A stretch of 64,000 nucleotides of DNA from assembly GCF_020567705.1 (NCBI RefSeq), contig NZ_JAJDJU010000004.1:1-64000 (forward strand), in the 5' to 3' direction. The position numbers and the translations under genes were made by a program. Each line of letters opens with the position of its first letter. The first letter of the stretch is position 1. Below are positions 55,410-64,000 of this stretch, piece by piece. Source of the DNA: Acidocella sp. KAb 2-4. GTDB taxonomy: Bacteria > Pseudomonadota > Alphaproteobacteria > Acetobacterales > Acetobacteraceae. The notes below the pieces were generated by a model that worked only from the letters and a program-made list of their open reading frames with translations, did not search any database and was not told the origin of the DNA.

Positions 55410-56432
55410 ATGAAGCTCGCGGATTTCGATTACGATCTGCCCCCCGAGCGGATCGCGGTGGAACCGGCGCGCCCCCGCGATTCGGCGCGGCTGCTGCATG
55501 TCGGCGCCACGCTGATGGATTACCATGTGCGCGACCTGCCGGGCCTGCTGCGCCCGGGCGACCTGCTGGTGGTGAACGACACCAAGGTGATCCCGGCGCA
55601 GCTCACCGCCTTCCGGGGCGCCGCAAAAATCGGGGTCACGCTCGACCGCCGGCTGGATGACGGCTCATGGCGCGTGTTGCTGCGCAATGCGCGGCGCGTG
55701 CATGCGGGCGACACGCTCGCCATCGACCCGGAATTCTCCGCGCAGGTCGAAGACATATACGAAGGCGGCGCGGCGCGGCTGCGCTTTGCCGCCGATGATT
55801 TCTACGCCGCCCTCGCCCGCTGCGGCGCGCTGGCGCTGCCGCCCTATATCGCCCGCCCCAAGGGGATAACGGCGCGGGACGAGGCTGATTATCAGACCAT
55901 GTTCGCCGCGCATGAGGGGGCGGTGGCCGCCCCCACGGCGGGGCTGCATTTCACCCCGGAGCTACTGGCGGCGCTCAAGGCGCGCGGCGTGGAAACAGCG
56001 CGGGTGACGCTGCATGTCGGCGCCGGAACCTTCCTGCCCGTGCGCGTGGAGGACGTGACCCAGCACCGCATGCATGCCGAGCGCGGCTTCGTCACCGCCG
56101 CCACCGCCGCCAAGATCAACGCCACGCGCAAGGCGGGCGGGCGGATTATCGCCGTCGGCACCACGGCGCTGCGGCTGATCGAGAGCGCGTCCGACAATTC
56201 CGGCCTTGTGCATCCATTTGACAGCGAGACGGATATCTTCATCATCCCCGGCTACCGCTTCAAGGTGGCGGATCTGCTGTTCACCAATTTCCATCTGCCG
56301 AAATCCACCCTGCTGATGCTGGTCTCGGCCTTCGCCGGCATGGCGCGCATCCGCGCCGCCTATGCGCACGCCATCGCCACCGGGTACCGGTTTTATTCCT
56401 ACGGCGATGCCTGCCTGCTGGAGCGCGCATGA
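55410..56432 (+). CDS. queA: S-adenosylmethionine:tRNA ribosyltransferase-isomerase QueA
   Basis: 340 residues. [20 protein letters not shown] at the start, PRP-like [16 protein letters not shown], and [20 protein letters not shown] are characteristic. Adds the cyclopentene-forming ribosyl group from SAM to preQ1 in tRNA, making epoxyqueuosine. Overlaps tgt by 4 bp. Confidence 0.96.
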   Translation: MKLADFDYDLPPERIAVEPARPRDSARLLHVGATLMDYHVRDLPGLLRPGDLLVVNDTKVIPAQLTAFRGAAKIGVTLDRRLDDGSWRVLLRNARRVHAGDTLAIDPEFSAQVEDIYEGGAARLRFAADDFYAALARCGALALPPYIARPKGITARDEADYQTMFAAHEGAVAAPTAGLHFTPELLAALKARGVETARVTLHVGAGTFLPVRVEDVTQHRMHAERGFVTAATAAKINATRKAGGRIIAVGTTALRLIESASDNSGLVHPFDSETDIFIIPGYRFKVADLLFTNFHLPKSTLLMLVSAFAGMARIRAAYAHAIATGYRFYSYGDACLLERA

Positions 56433-57553
56433 ATTTTTCCTACGACCTGCTGGCCACAGACGGCGCCGCCCGCGCCGGCACGCTGCACACCGCGCATGGC
56501 GATGTGCCAACTCCAACCTTCATGGCGGTGGGCACCGCGGGCACGGTAAAGGCGATGACTGCCGATGCCGTGCGCGCCACCGGCGCCAAGATCGTGCTCG
56601 GCAACACCTACCACCTGATGCTGCGCCCCGGCCCGGAGCGCGTCGCCCGGCTCGGCGGCCTGCACAAGATGATGGACTGGCCCGGCCCGATCCTCACCGA
56701 TTCGGGCGGGTTCCAGGTGATGTCGCTCGCCAAGCTGCGCAAGCTGGAGGAAAGCGGCGTCACCTTCCGCTCGCATATCGACGGCACGGCCTATCACCTC
56801 ACCCCCGAGCGCTCGACCGAGATCCAGCATCTGCTGGACGCCACCATTACCATGCAGCTCGACGAGTGCACCAAATTCCCCGCCACGCATCACGAGGCGG
56901 CGGAGTCGATGCGTCTCTCCGCCCGCTGGGCCAAACGCTCGCGCGACGCCTTCTTCCGCCGCGAGGGCTACGGCCAGTTCGGCATCGTGCAGGGCAGCGT
57001 ATATGAGGATCTGCGCCGCGAATCCGCTGACGCGCTGGCGGCTCTGGAATTCGAGGGCTACGCGATTGGCGGCCTGGCCGTGGGCGAAGGCCAGGCGATG
57101 ATGTTCGAGGTGCTCGACTACACCGCCCCGATGCTGCCCGCGCATAAGCCGCGCTATCTGATGGGCGTGGGCACGCCGGATGATCTGCTCGGCGCCGTCG
57201 CGCGCGGGGTGGATATGTTCGACTGCGTGATGCCCACCCGCGCCGGGCGCACCGCGCGGGGCTTCACCTCGCGCGGCATCTTCAACCTGCGCAACGCCCG
57301 CTTTCAGGACGACACGCGACCGCTCGACCCCGATTGCGGCTGCCTGTGCTGCACGCGCCATACGCGGGCCTATCTGCATCATCTGTTCCGCTGCGAGGAA
57401 ATGCTCGGGCCGATGCTGCTCACCACCCACAACCTCACCTATTACCAAAGCCTGATGCAGAGCGGGCGCGACGCCATTCTGGCGGGCGGCTACGCCGATT
57501 ATTGCGCCGCCGTGCGCGAGGGCTGGGCCAGAGGGGAACCAAGCCATGAGTGA
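56429..57553 (+). CDS. tgt: Queuine/preQ1 tRNA-guanine transglycosylase
   Basis: 374 residues. [10 protein letters not shown] holds the catalytic aspartate, [16 protein letters not shown] the second, and [18 protein letters not shown] is the zinc site. Exchanges guanine-34 of tRNA for preQ1. Overlaps queF by 8 bp. Confidence 0.97.
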   Translation: MNFSYDLLATDGAARAGTLHTAHGDVPTPTFMAVGTAGTVKAMTADAVRATGAKIVLGNTYHLMLRPGPERVARLGGLHKMMDWPGPILTDSGGFQVMSLAKLRKLEESGVTFRSHIDGTAYHLTPERSTEIQHLLDATITMQLDECTKFPATHHEAAESMRLSARWAKRSRDAFFRREGYGQFGIVQGSVYEDLRRESADALAALEFEGYAIGGLAVGEGQAMMFEVLDYTAPMLPAHKPRYLMGVGTPDDLLGAVARGVDMFDCVMPTRAGRTARGFTSRGIFNLRNARFQDDTRPLDPDCGCLCCTRHTRAYLHHLFRCEEMLGPMLLTTHNLTYYQSLMQSGRDAILAGGYADYCAAVREGWARGEPSHE

Positions 57554-58010
57554 CGACCGTTACGCCGGACTGCACCAGCTCGGCGCCCACACCCCCACCC
57601 CGCAAAGCCCCGAAGCGGCCGTGCTGGAGCGCGTGCCCGCCAAGACCGGCGGCAAAAACGCCGTGGTGCGCTTCGTCTGCCCGGAATTCACCTCGCTCTG
57701 CCCGCTCACCGGCCAGCCGGATTTCGCGCATATCGTCATCGACTACATCCCCGGCGACTGGCTGGTGGAGAGCAAGTCGCTGAAGCTGTTCTTTCACTCC
57801 TTCCGTAACCATGGCGGCTTCCACGAGGCCTGCACGCTGATGATCGCGGATCGGCTGGTGGAATTGCTAGCGCCGAAATGGCTGCGCATCGGCGCCTATT
57901 GGTATCCGCGCGGCGGCATTCCCATCGACGTGTTCTGGCAGACCGGCGCACCGCCCGAGGGCGCCTGGATCCCCGACCAGGGCGTGCCGCCTTACCGTGG
58001 CCGCGGCTGA
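57546..58010 (+). CDS. queF: NADPH-dependent preQ0 reductase QueF
   Basis: 154 residues, type I size. Catalytic Cys in [13 protein letters not shown], and the QueF motif [16 protein letters not shown] are clear. Reduces preQ0 to preQ1. Overlaps queG by 14 bp. Confidence 0.96.
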   Translation: MSDDRYAGLHQLGAHTPTPQSPEAAVLERVPAKTGGKNAVVRFVCPEFTSLCPLTGQPDFAHIVIDYIPGDWLVESKSLKLFFHSFRNHGGFHEACTLMIADRLVELLAPKWLRIGAYWYPRGGIPIDVFWQTGAPPEGAWIPDQGVPPYRGRG

Positions 58011-59052
58011 GCTGAAGGCGCAAATCACGGCCAAGGCCGAAGCCCTGGGCTTCGACGCCATCGGGTTTTGCGCCGCCACCCTGCCGGCAGCGGCGCGAGA
58101 ACGGCTGAACAGCTTCCTCGCCCGCGGCCATCACGGCGGCATGGGCTGGCTGGCGGACCGCGCCGAACAGCGCGCCCATCCGCAAGCCTTGTGGCCGGAG
58201 GCGGTGAGCGTGATCGCGCTTGGTACCTCCTACGCCCCAGCCGAGGACCCGCTCGCCAACCTCGCCAGGCCGGAGGTGGGGAACATCTCGGTCTATGCCC
58301 GCAACCGGGATTATCACGACATCATCAAGGGCCGCCTGAAGCATCTCGGGCAGTTCATCGTCTCGCGCGCCGGGGGCGGGGTGAAGGTGTTTGTGGACAC
58401 CGCCCCGGTGATGGAGAAACCGCTCGCCCAGCAGGCCGGGCTCGGCTGGCAAGGCAAGCACACCAACCTCGTCTCGCGCCGCCACGGCTCCTGGCTGTTC
58501 CTGGGCGAGATCTACACCACCCTGGCCTTGGCGCCGGACGCCCCGCATGCTGATCGCTGCGGCTCCTGCGCCGCCTGCCAGACCATCTGCCCCACCGCCG
58601 CCTTCCCCGCCCCGTATCAGCTGGATGCGCGGCGCTGCGTCTCCTACCTGACCATCGAGCATGACGGGCCGATCCCCGAGGAGTTCCGCGCGGCGATCGG
58701 CAATCGCATCTATGGCTGCGATGACTGCCTGGCTGTCTGCCCCTGGAACAAATTCGCCCAGGCCGGGCGGGAACAGAAACTGGCGGCGCGGGAGGATCTC
58801 GCCGCCCCCCAGCTGACCGCGTTGGCGGCACTCGACGATGCCGGATTCCGCGCCCTGTTCGCCGGTTCGCCGGTCAAGCGCATCGGCCGCAACCGCTTCG
58901 CGCGCAATGTCGCCATCGCCATTGGCAACACCGCCAGCCCCGCCTTGCTGCAAGCCGCCCAGGCCCTGGCGCATGACGCCGACCCGGTGGTGGCCGAGGC
59001 CGGATCCTGGGCGCTGCGACGCTTGCTTCCCTTATCCGCGCAAACGGGTTAA
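57997..59052 (+). CDS. queG: Epoxyqueuosine reductase QueG
   Basis: 351 residues. GTG 57997 lies inside queF. Two 4Fe-4S clusters are carried by [16 protein letters not shown] and [15 protein letters not shown], after a [20 protein letters not shown] segment. Cobalamin-dependent last step of queuosine synthesis. Stop and accD start overlap as TAATG. Confidence 0.95.
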   Translation: MAAAELKAQITAKAEALGFDAIGFCAATLPAAARERLNSFLARGHHGGMGWLADRAEQRAHPQALWPEAVSVIALGTSYAPAEDPLANLARPEVGNISVYARNRDYHDIIKGRLKHLGQFIVSRAGGGVKVFVDTAPVMEKPLAQQAGLGWQGKHTNLVSRRHGSWLFLGEIYTTLALAPDAPHADRCGSCAACQTICPTAAFPAPYQLDARRCVSYLTIEHDGPIPEEFRAAIGNRIYGCDDCLAVCPWNKFAQAGREQKLAAREDLAAPQLTALAALDDAGFRALFAGSPVKRIGRNRFARNVAIAIGNTASPALLQAAQALAHDADPVVAEAGSWALRRLLPLSAQTG

Positions 59053-59927
59053 TGGCCTCCTCCATGAGCTGGCTTACCGAATATGTCCGCCCCAAGATCC
59101 GCACCCTGCTTGGCCGCAAGGAGGCGCCGGATAACCTCTGGCACCAATGCCCCTCCTGCCAGCAGATGATCTTCCACCGCGAGCTGGAAGCCGCGAAGAA
59201 AGTGTGCCCGCATTGCGGCCACCACATGCGCGCCACCGCGCAGGAGCGCCTGGCCTGGACCTTCGATGACGGGCATTACACCCGGATCGACCTGCCCAAG
59301 CCGGTGCTGGACCCGCTGAAATTCCGCGACCAGAAGCGCTATGCCGACCGCCTGAAGGAAGCCCGCGACAAGACCAAGCAGGATGATGCCCTGCTGGTGG
59401 CGCATGGCACCGTGGGCGGCCACAAGGCCGTGGTGGCGGCGATGTCGTTCGAGTTCATGGGCGGCTCCATGGGGGCTGGCGTGGGCGAAGGGCTGGTTGC
59501 CGCCGCCAAGCTCGCCGTGCTGCAAAACGCGCCGCTGATCGTTTACACCGCCTCGGGCGGCGCACGCATGCAAGAAGGCGCGATCAGCCTGATGCAGATG
59601 CCGCGCTCGACCATCGCCGCGCAAATGGTGAAAGAGGCCGGCCTGCCTTATATCGTGGTGCTCACCGACCCGACCACGGGCGGCGTCACCGCCAGCTTCG
59701 CCATGCTGGGGGATATCCAGATCGCCGAGCCGAACACGCTGATCGGCTTCGCCGGAGCGCGCGTAATCGAGCAAACCGTGCGCGAGAAACTCCCGCCTGG
59801 CTTCCAGCGCGCCGAATATCTGCACGAGCATGGCATCATCGACATGGTGGTGAAGCGCGGCGACCTGACCGCCACGCTGGCCCGGCTCATCGAGTTCACC
59901 ACTGCCAATCAGCGCGCCCCGGCTTGA
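59052..59927 (+). CDS. accD: Acetyl-CoA carboxylase carboxyltransferase beta subunit
   Basis: 291 residues. The N-terminal zinc ribbon (HQCPSCQQMIFH and CPHCGHHMR) precedes the carboxyltransferase domain with SFEFMGGSMG, VYTASGGARMQEG and DPTTGGVTASFAMLGD. Partner of AccA for malonyl-CoA formation. Overlaps folC start as TTGA. Confidence 0.97.
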   Translation: MASSMSWLTEYVRPKIRTLLGRKEAPDNLWHQCPSCQQMIFHRELEAAKKVCPHCGHHMRATAQERLAWTFDDGHYTRIDLPKPVLDPLKFRDQKRYADRLKEARDKTKQDDALLVAHGTVGGHKAVVAAMSFEFMGGSMGAGVGEGLVAAAKLAVLQNAPLIVYTASGGARMQEGAISLMQMPRSTIAAQMVKEAGLPYIVVLTDPTTGGVTASFAMLGDIQIAEPNTLIGFAGARVIEQTVREKLPPGFQRAEYLHEHGIIDMVVKRGDLTATLARLIEFTTANQRAPA

Positions 59928-61207
59928 CCAACGAGCTGGCGCGCGAGCCTGGCGCCTCGCCCGCACGGGTGCGGGTGAGCGCGGCTCTGGAGCGGCTGCA
60001 CACGCTCTACCCCAAGCTGATCGACCTCAAGCTCGACCGGCTGCAACGCCTGCTCGGCGCGCTGGGCCACCCGGAGCGGCACTTGCCGCCGGTCATCCAT
60101 GTCGCCGGCACCAATGGCAAGGGCTCGGTCTGTGCCTTTGCCCGCGCCGTGGCCGAGGCCGCCGGGCTGCGCGCGCATGTGTTCACCTCGCCGCATCTGG
60201 TGCGGTTCAACGAGCGCATCCGGCTGGCGGGCCAGCTCGTCACCGACGATCAACTGGCCGAGGCGCTGGACGCGATCGAGGCCGTGAACGGTCCCGCGCA
60301 GATCACGGTGTTCGAGGCGATCACGGCGGCCGCGTTCTGGCTGTTCGCGCGCGTCCCGGCGGATATCGCCATCATCGAGGTTGGGCTCGGCGGCAGGCTA
60401 GATGCGACCAATGTCGTCACCCCCGCCGCCTGCGCGATCACCTCCATCTCGCTCGACCATCAGGATTTCCTCGGCCCGACGCTGGAGGCGATCGCCGGGG
60501 AGAAGGCCGGGATCATCAAGCCCGGCATCCCGGTCGTCACCGGCTTCCACCCGCCCGAGGTGCTGGCGCGCATCACGGCCGTGGCGGCGGAGAATAACGC
60601 GCCGCTGCTGCGCCGGGGGCATGAATGGACCATCGAGCCCACCGCCTCGGGCGTGGTGTTCGACGGCATCGCCCTGCCCCCGCCTGCTCTGGCCGGGCTG
60701 CATCAGGTGGAGAATGCCGGCATCGCCCTGGCTGCCCTGCGCGCCGCGGGCTTCGCCATCCCGCCCGAGGCCATGGCGAAGGGGCTGCAAAGCGCCGAAT
60801 GGCCGGCCCGGCTGCAACGCCTCACCGGCGCGCTGGCCAAGCGGCTGCCCGCGGGCTCTGAACTCTGGCTGGATGGCGCGCATAACCCTGGCGGCGCCGA
60901 GATCCTGGCCGCCCAGCTCACCGCCTGGGAGGGCCCGACCACGCTGATCCTGGGCATGAAGCAATCCAAGGATGTGGGCGAGGTGCTGCGCCTGCTGCTC
61001 CCGCACGCCGCCGCCATATTTGCCGTCGCCGAGCCAGAGCAGCATCTGGCGCTGCCGGTGGAGGCGATCATCGAGGCCTCTGGCGGCACGGCCAAACCCG
61101 GCCCCGATCTGCGCGGCGCGCTGGCGCAGATCACCGCGCCGACGCGGGTGTTGATTTGCGGCAGCTTGTATCTGGCGGGCGAGGCGCTAAAGCTGGACGC
61201 CGCCTGA
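59924..61207 (+). CDS. folC: Bifunctional folylpolyglutamate/dihydrofolate synthase
   Basis: 427 residues of the Mur-ligase family. HVAGTNGKGSVCAF for ATP, TSPHLVRFNERI, and DGAHNPGGAEILA for the C-terminal domain. TTG start overlaps accD; accD-folC is a common alphaproteobacterial pairing. Adds glutamates to folate. Confidence 0.95.
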   Translation: MTNELAREPGASPARVRVSAALERLHTLYPKLIDLKLDRLQRLLGALGHPERHLPPVIHVAGTNGKGSVCAFARAVAEAAGLRAHVFTSPHLVRFNERIRLAGQLVTDDQLAEALDAIEAVNGPAQITVFEAITAAAFWLFARVPADIAIIEVGLGGRLDATNVVTPAACAITSISLDHQDFLGPTLEAIAGEKAGIIKPGIPVVTGFHPPEVLARITAVAAENNAPLLRRGHEWTIEPTASGVVFDGIALPPPALAGLHQVENAGIALAALRAAGFAIPPEAMAKGLQSAEWPARLQRLTGALAKRLPAGSELWLDGAHNPGGAEILAAQLTAWEGPTTLILGMKQSKDVGEVLRLLLPHAAAIFAVAEPEQHLALPVEAIIEASGGTAKPGPDLRGALAQITAPTRVLICGSLYLAGEALKLDAA

Positions 61208-61288
61208 GCCGGGTGTTTTATCTCCGAACTGTCGCAAACAAGCGGCCGGGCTGTTGTTATCCAGCCGCTTATTTGCTGAGGTTCTTGC

Positions 61289-62221
61289 ATGCAACTGACA
61301 CGTCGCGCCTTCGTCTCCACCACCGCCATCCTGGGTGCCGGGGCGGCGCTCTGCCCGCCCGCCGACGCGGCCGCAACCGCCCTGCCCTTCGTGCTGATCG
61401 GCGATTGGGGCCGCCACGGGCACGACCACCAGCACGACGTGGCCGCGCAGATGGGCCGCACCGCCGACGCCATCGGCAGCCAGTTCACCGTCTCGGTCGG
61501 GGATAATTTCTACGAGAACGGCGTCACCGGGCTGGACGACCCGCAATGGCAAAGCTCATTCGAGCAGATCTACACCGCGCCATCGCTGCAAACGCCGTGG
61601 AAGGTGATCCTGGGCAACCATGATTACCGCGGGAACGTGCAGGCGCAGCTCGATTACAGCCAGCGCAGCCCGCGCTGGCGGCTGCCCGCGCGCTATTACA
61701 CCGAGGTGGTGGCACTGCCGGACGGTGCCAAGGCCGCCTTCTATTATCTGGACACGTCGCCCTTCATCCAGAAATATTACGGCTCCAACGTACAGGTGCA
61801 GGGGCAGGACAGCCAAGCCCAGCTCGACTGGCTGGATACGAAGCTCGCCGCCTCCACCGCCGAATGGAATATCGTGATCGGCCACCACCCGGTCTATACC
61901 GCGCTCGCCGATCAGGACGGCTACGACCACGACCAGCCGGACCTGATCGCTCGGCTGCACCCGATTCTGGTGAAGCATAACGTGCCGGTTTATATCTGCG
62001 GGCACGACCATACGCTGCAATCAGTGCAGATGGATGGCATCACCTATGTCGTCACCGGGGCGGGATCGCAGACATACCGCCCGGACGCGGCGATCCGCGG
62101 CGGCTTCGCCTCCGGCAGCCACGGCTTCATGGCCGCCAAGCTCTCCAGCCAGCGCTTTGATTACAGCCTGGTGGACATGCACGGCGCCGCGCTGTTCTCG
62201 CAATCCATCCTGCGCGGCTAA
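61289..62221 (+). CDS. Tat-exported metallophosphoesterase (acid phosphatase type 5-like)
   Basis: 310 residues. The signal RRAFVSTTAILGAGAAL has a twin-arginine start and Ala-rich end. The metallophosphoesterase motifs GDWGRHG, VGDNFYENG, LGNHDY, VIGHHPVY and CGHDHTLQ are in order. Resembles tartrate-resistant (purple) acid phosphatase, likely hydrolysing phosphomonoesters in the periplasm. Confidence 0.9.
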   Translation: MQLTRRAFVSTTAILGAGAALCPPADAAATALPFVLIGDWGRHGHDHQHDVAAQMGRTADAIGSQFTVSVGDNFYENGVTGLDDPQWQSSFEQIYTAPSLQTPWKVILGNHDYRGNVQAQLDYSQRSPRWRLPARYYTEVVALPDGAKAAFYYLDTSPFIQKYYGSNVQVQGQDSQAQLDWLDTKLAASTAEWNIVIGHHPVYTALADQDGYDHDQPDLIARLHPILVKHNVPVYICGHDHTLQSVQMDGITYVVTGAGSQTYRPDAAIRGGFASGSHGFMAAKLSSQRFDYSLVDMHGAALFSQSILRG

Positions 62222-62224
62222 GGG

Positions 62225-62247
62225 CGGGGGGCGGTAAGCCCCCCTTT
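62225..62247 (+). terminator. Terminator after the phosphatase gene
   Basis: A G-rich/C-rich stem (about 62226-62232 with 62238-62244) followed by a TTT run; also between convergent gene ends. Confidence 0.55.
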
Positions 62248-62252
62248 CCTTG

Positions 62253-63656
62253 TCAGTGTCCCGCGTTGCTCGCGGAGAAATCCGGCGCCAGACCAGAGGC
62301 CGCGAGCTGGCTGGCCAGCGCCGCCTTCAAGCGCGACAGCCCGGCCTCGGAGTTGCTCTCCGCCCGCGCCACCAGCACCGCCTGGGTGTTGGAGGCGCGC
62401 AGCAGCCACCAGCCATCCTCGGTGTTCACGCGCACGCCATCGGTGTCGGAGACTTTCTCCCCCGCCGCCTTCAGGCGCTCGGCCACTTCCGCCACAACAG
62501 CGAATTTGCGGTCCTCTGCGCAGTCGAAGCGCAGCTCCGGCGTGTTGACCACGGCGGGCAGCGAGGCGCGGAACGCCCCCAATGTCTCCGGCATGCGCGC
62601 GATCACGCCCAGGATACGCACGGCGGCATAGAGCGCGTCGTCGAACCCGTACCATTTGTCGTTATAGAAGATATGACCCGACATCTCGCCCGCGAGCGGC
62701 GAGCCCTGCTCGGCCATCTTGGACTTGATCAGCGAATGCCCGGTCTTCCACATCAGCGGCTGGCCGCCGGCCTTGGCGATCTCGTCGAACAGCACCTGGC
62801 TGGCCTTCACATCCGCGATGATGGTGGCGCCCGGATGGTCGCGCAGCACGTCGCGCGCCATCAGGATCAGGAACTGGTCGCCGAACAGGATATGCCCCTC
62901 ATTATCCACGAGGCCGATGCGGTCGGCATCGCCGTCGAAGGCGACGCCGACATCCGCGCCGTCCTTCTTCACGGCGTCGATCAGCTGTTCCAGATTCTTC
63001 GGCACGGTCGGGTCCGGGTGATGCGCGGGGAAGGTGCCGTCCACCTTGCCGTTCAGCACCTTGTGCTGGCCGGGGAGCTGCGCCACCAGCTTGGCGAGCA
63101 CATCGCCCGCCGCGCCATTGCCGTTATCCCACACCACTTTCAGCTTGCGCGCGCCGTCCCAATCCTTGAGCAGACGGGCGACATAGGCCTCCGCCACATC
63201 CTTCTGCGCCACGCTGCCCTGGGCCTGCTCCACCACCTGGCCGGCGGCGGCGCGGGCGCCAAGCCTCTGGATATCCTGGCCGAAGAACGGCTTGTTCTTC
63301 AGCATCATCTTGAAACCGTTATAATTGGGCGGGTTGTGGCTGCCGGTGACCATCACCGCGCCATCGGCCTTGGCGTCGAAGGAGGCGAAATACAGCATCG
63401 GCGTCGGCCCCTGGCCGACATCCGTCACCGCCATGCCGCTGGCCATCAGCCCCTTGATCAGCGCCGCCGCCAGCGTGGGCGAAGAAAGCCGCCCATCGCG
63501 CCCCACCACCACGGTGCGGCCACCGGCATCGGCGACGATCGAGCCGAAGACGCGGCCGATGGCGAAGGCATCAGCCTCGCCCAGGCTCTCGCCGACAATG
63601 CCGCGGATATCGTATTCGCGCAGGCTGCTCTTGGGGAATTGATGCGAAAAGCTCAT
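62253..63656 (-). CDS. Phosphomannomutase/phosphoglucomutase
   Basis: 467 residues from ATG 63656. Phosphoserine loop VTGSHNPPNYNGFK, metal loop FDGDADRIGLVDN and substrate loop EMSGHIFYNDKW define the alpha-D-phosphohexomutase family of AlgC/ManB type. Supplies glucose-1-P or mannose-1-P for surface glycans. It follows galU by 8 bp on the same strand. Confidence 0.94.
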   Translation of the reverse strand: MSFSHQFPKSSLREYDIRGIVGESLGEADAFAIGRVFGSIVADAGGRTVVVGRDGRLSSPTLAAALIKGLMASGMAVTDVGQGPTPMLYFASFDAKADGAVMVTGSHNPPNYNGFKMMLKNKPFFGQDIQRLGARAAAGQVVEQAQGSVAQKDVAEAYVARLLKDWDGARKLKVVWDNGNGAAGDVLAKLVAQLPGQHKVLNGKVDGTFPAHHPDPTVPKNLEQLIDAVKKDGADVGVAFDGDADRIGLVDNEGHILFGDQFLILMARDVLRDHPGATIIADVKASQVLFDEIAKAGGQPLMWKTGHSLIKSKMAEQGSPLAGEMSGHIFYNDKWYGFDDALYAAVRILGVIARMPETLGAFRASLPAVVNTPELRFDCAEDRKFAVVAEVAERLKAAGEKVSDTDGVRVNTEDGWWLLRASNTQAVLVARAESNSEAGLSRLKAALASQLAASGLAPDFSASNAGH

Positions 63657-63664
63657 GGATGACC

Positions 63665-64000
63665 TTAGGCGTTGACGTAGTTCTTGAGGAATTCGCGCAC
63701 GGCGGGGCCGAGATCGGGGCGGGCCAGGGAGAAGGCGATCTGCGCCTCCAGGAACCCGACCTTGTCGCCGCAATCGAAACGCTTGCCCTCGAATTTCAGC
63801 CCGTGGAACGGCGCGTGGCCGATCATCTGAGCCATGGCGTCGGTGAGCTGCACCTCGTTGCCGGCACCGCGCTCCATGCGGCTGAGATAGGTGACGACCT
63901 CGGGCAGCAGCACATAGCGGCCGATGACGGAGAGGTTGGAGGGCGCCTTCTCGGGCGCCGGCTTCTCCACCAGCCCAGTCACTTCCACGCGGTCGCCATG
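63665..64000 (-). CDS. galU: UTP-glucose-1-phosphate uridylyltransferase, C-terminal part
   Basis: About 112 residues; the start lies beyond the right end. EKPAPEKAPSNLSVIGRYVL, EVQLTDAMAQMI and KRFDCGDKVGFLEAQI are diagnostic of GalU. Makes UDP-glucose, the precursor of the UDP-glucuronate used by the decarboxylase at 37220. Confidence 0.93.
   Translation of the reverse strand, partial: HGDRVEVTGLVEKPAPEKAPSNLSVIGRYVLLPEVVTYLSRMERGAGNEVQLTDAMAQMIGHAPFHGLKFEGKRFDCGDKVGFLEAQIAFSLARPDLGPAVREFLKNYVNA

Overview
The window looks like a piece of a GC-rich alphaproteobacterial chromosome, most likely Acetobacteraceae (Acidiphilium/Acidocella-like; this placement is inferred from gene content). The supporting markers are COQ9 and peptide deformylase opposite rpsU, an SspB adaptor, ETF plus 3-hydroxyacyl-CoA dehydrogenase, class I fumarase, a queA-tgt-queF-queG-accD-folC run, an OlsB-like acyltransferase and DUF6502/DUF5666 neighbours. 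No rRNA or complete tRNA gene was found.

Positions 1-23.3 kb are accessory DNA. The 3' half of a tRNA-Arg(ACG)-type gene occurs twice in direct orientation (near 118-175 and 23102-23159), each copy followed by a terminator hairpin and a similar flank. The simplest reading is a tandem array of integrated elements that used the tRNA 3' end as attachment site. Inside lie: (i) an anti-phage dCTP-deaminase-like gene with a DUF488-like partner; (ii) an XRE regulator next to a GT25 glycosyltransferase and a methyltransferase; (iii) an XRE-type gene followed by a TIR-like effector gene broken by a frameshift and a stop; (iv) a mobile core with tyrosine integrase, excisionase-like protein, a duplicated two-gene module of unknown function and a RepA-like ATPase; (v) four small related genes separated by a duplicated structured intergenic repeat; (vi) a MocR regulator and divergent DMT transporter; (vii) a three-gene operon of an SMC/PrrC-like ATPase, a HEPN-like protein and a possibly PIN-like protein, the best candidate for an undescribed defence system.

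From 23.4 to 26.8 kb there is a frameshifted small membrane gene and a nickel/cobalt-type resistance cluster: a CDF-like protein opposite an RcnR/DmeR-type sensor, a DmeF-like CDF exporter with a His-rich N-terminus, and a DMT permease with a His-rich C-terminus. A tripartite RND efflux operon (26.8-32.2 kb) and divergent recQ follow.

From 34 to 64 kb the content is mostly housekeeping: universal stress protein; surface glycan genes (GT25, GT2, UDP-glucuronate decarboxylase); DUF6502/DUF5666; PilZ; alanine dehydrogenase; a pteridine-reductase-like SDR; etfB-etfA-hbd; an aminotransferase; a divergent gamma-glutamyltransferase-like lipoprotein; COQ9-def opposite rpsU; TusA opposite fur-olsB; sspB; fumarase-VOC-queA-tgt-queF-queG-accD-folC, with many stop/start overlaps; a Tat-type acid phosphatase; and phosphomannomutase/phosphoglucomutase with galU running off the end.
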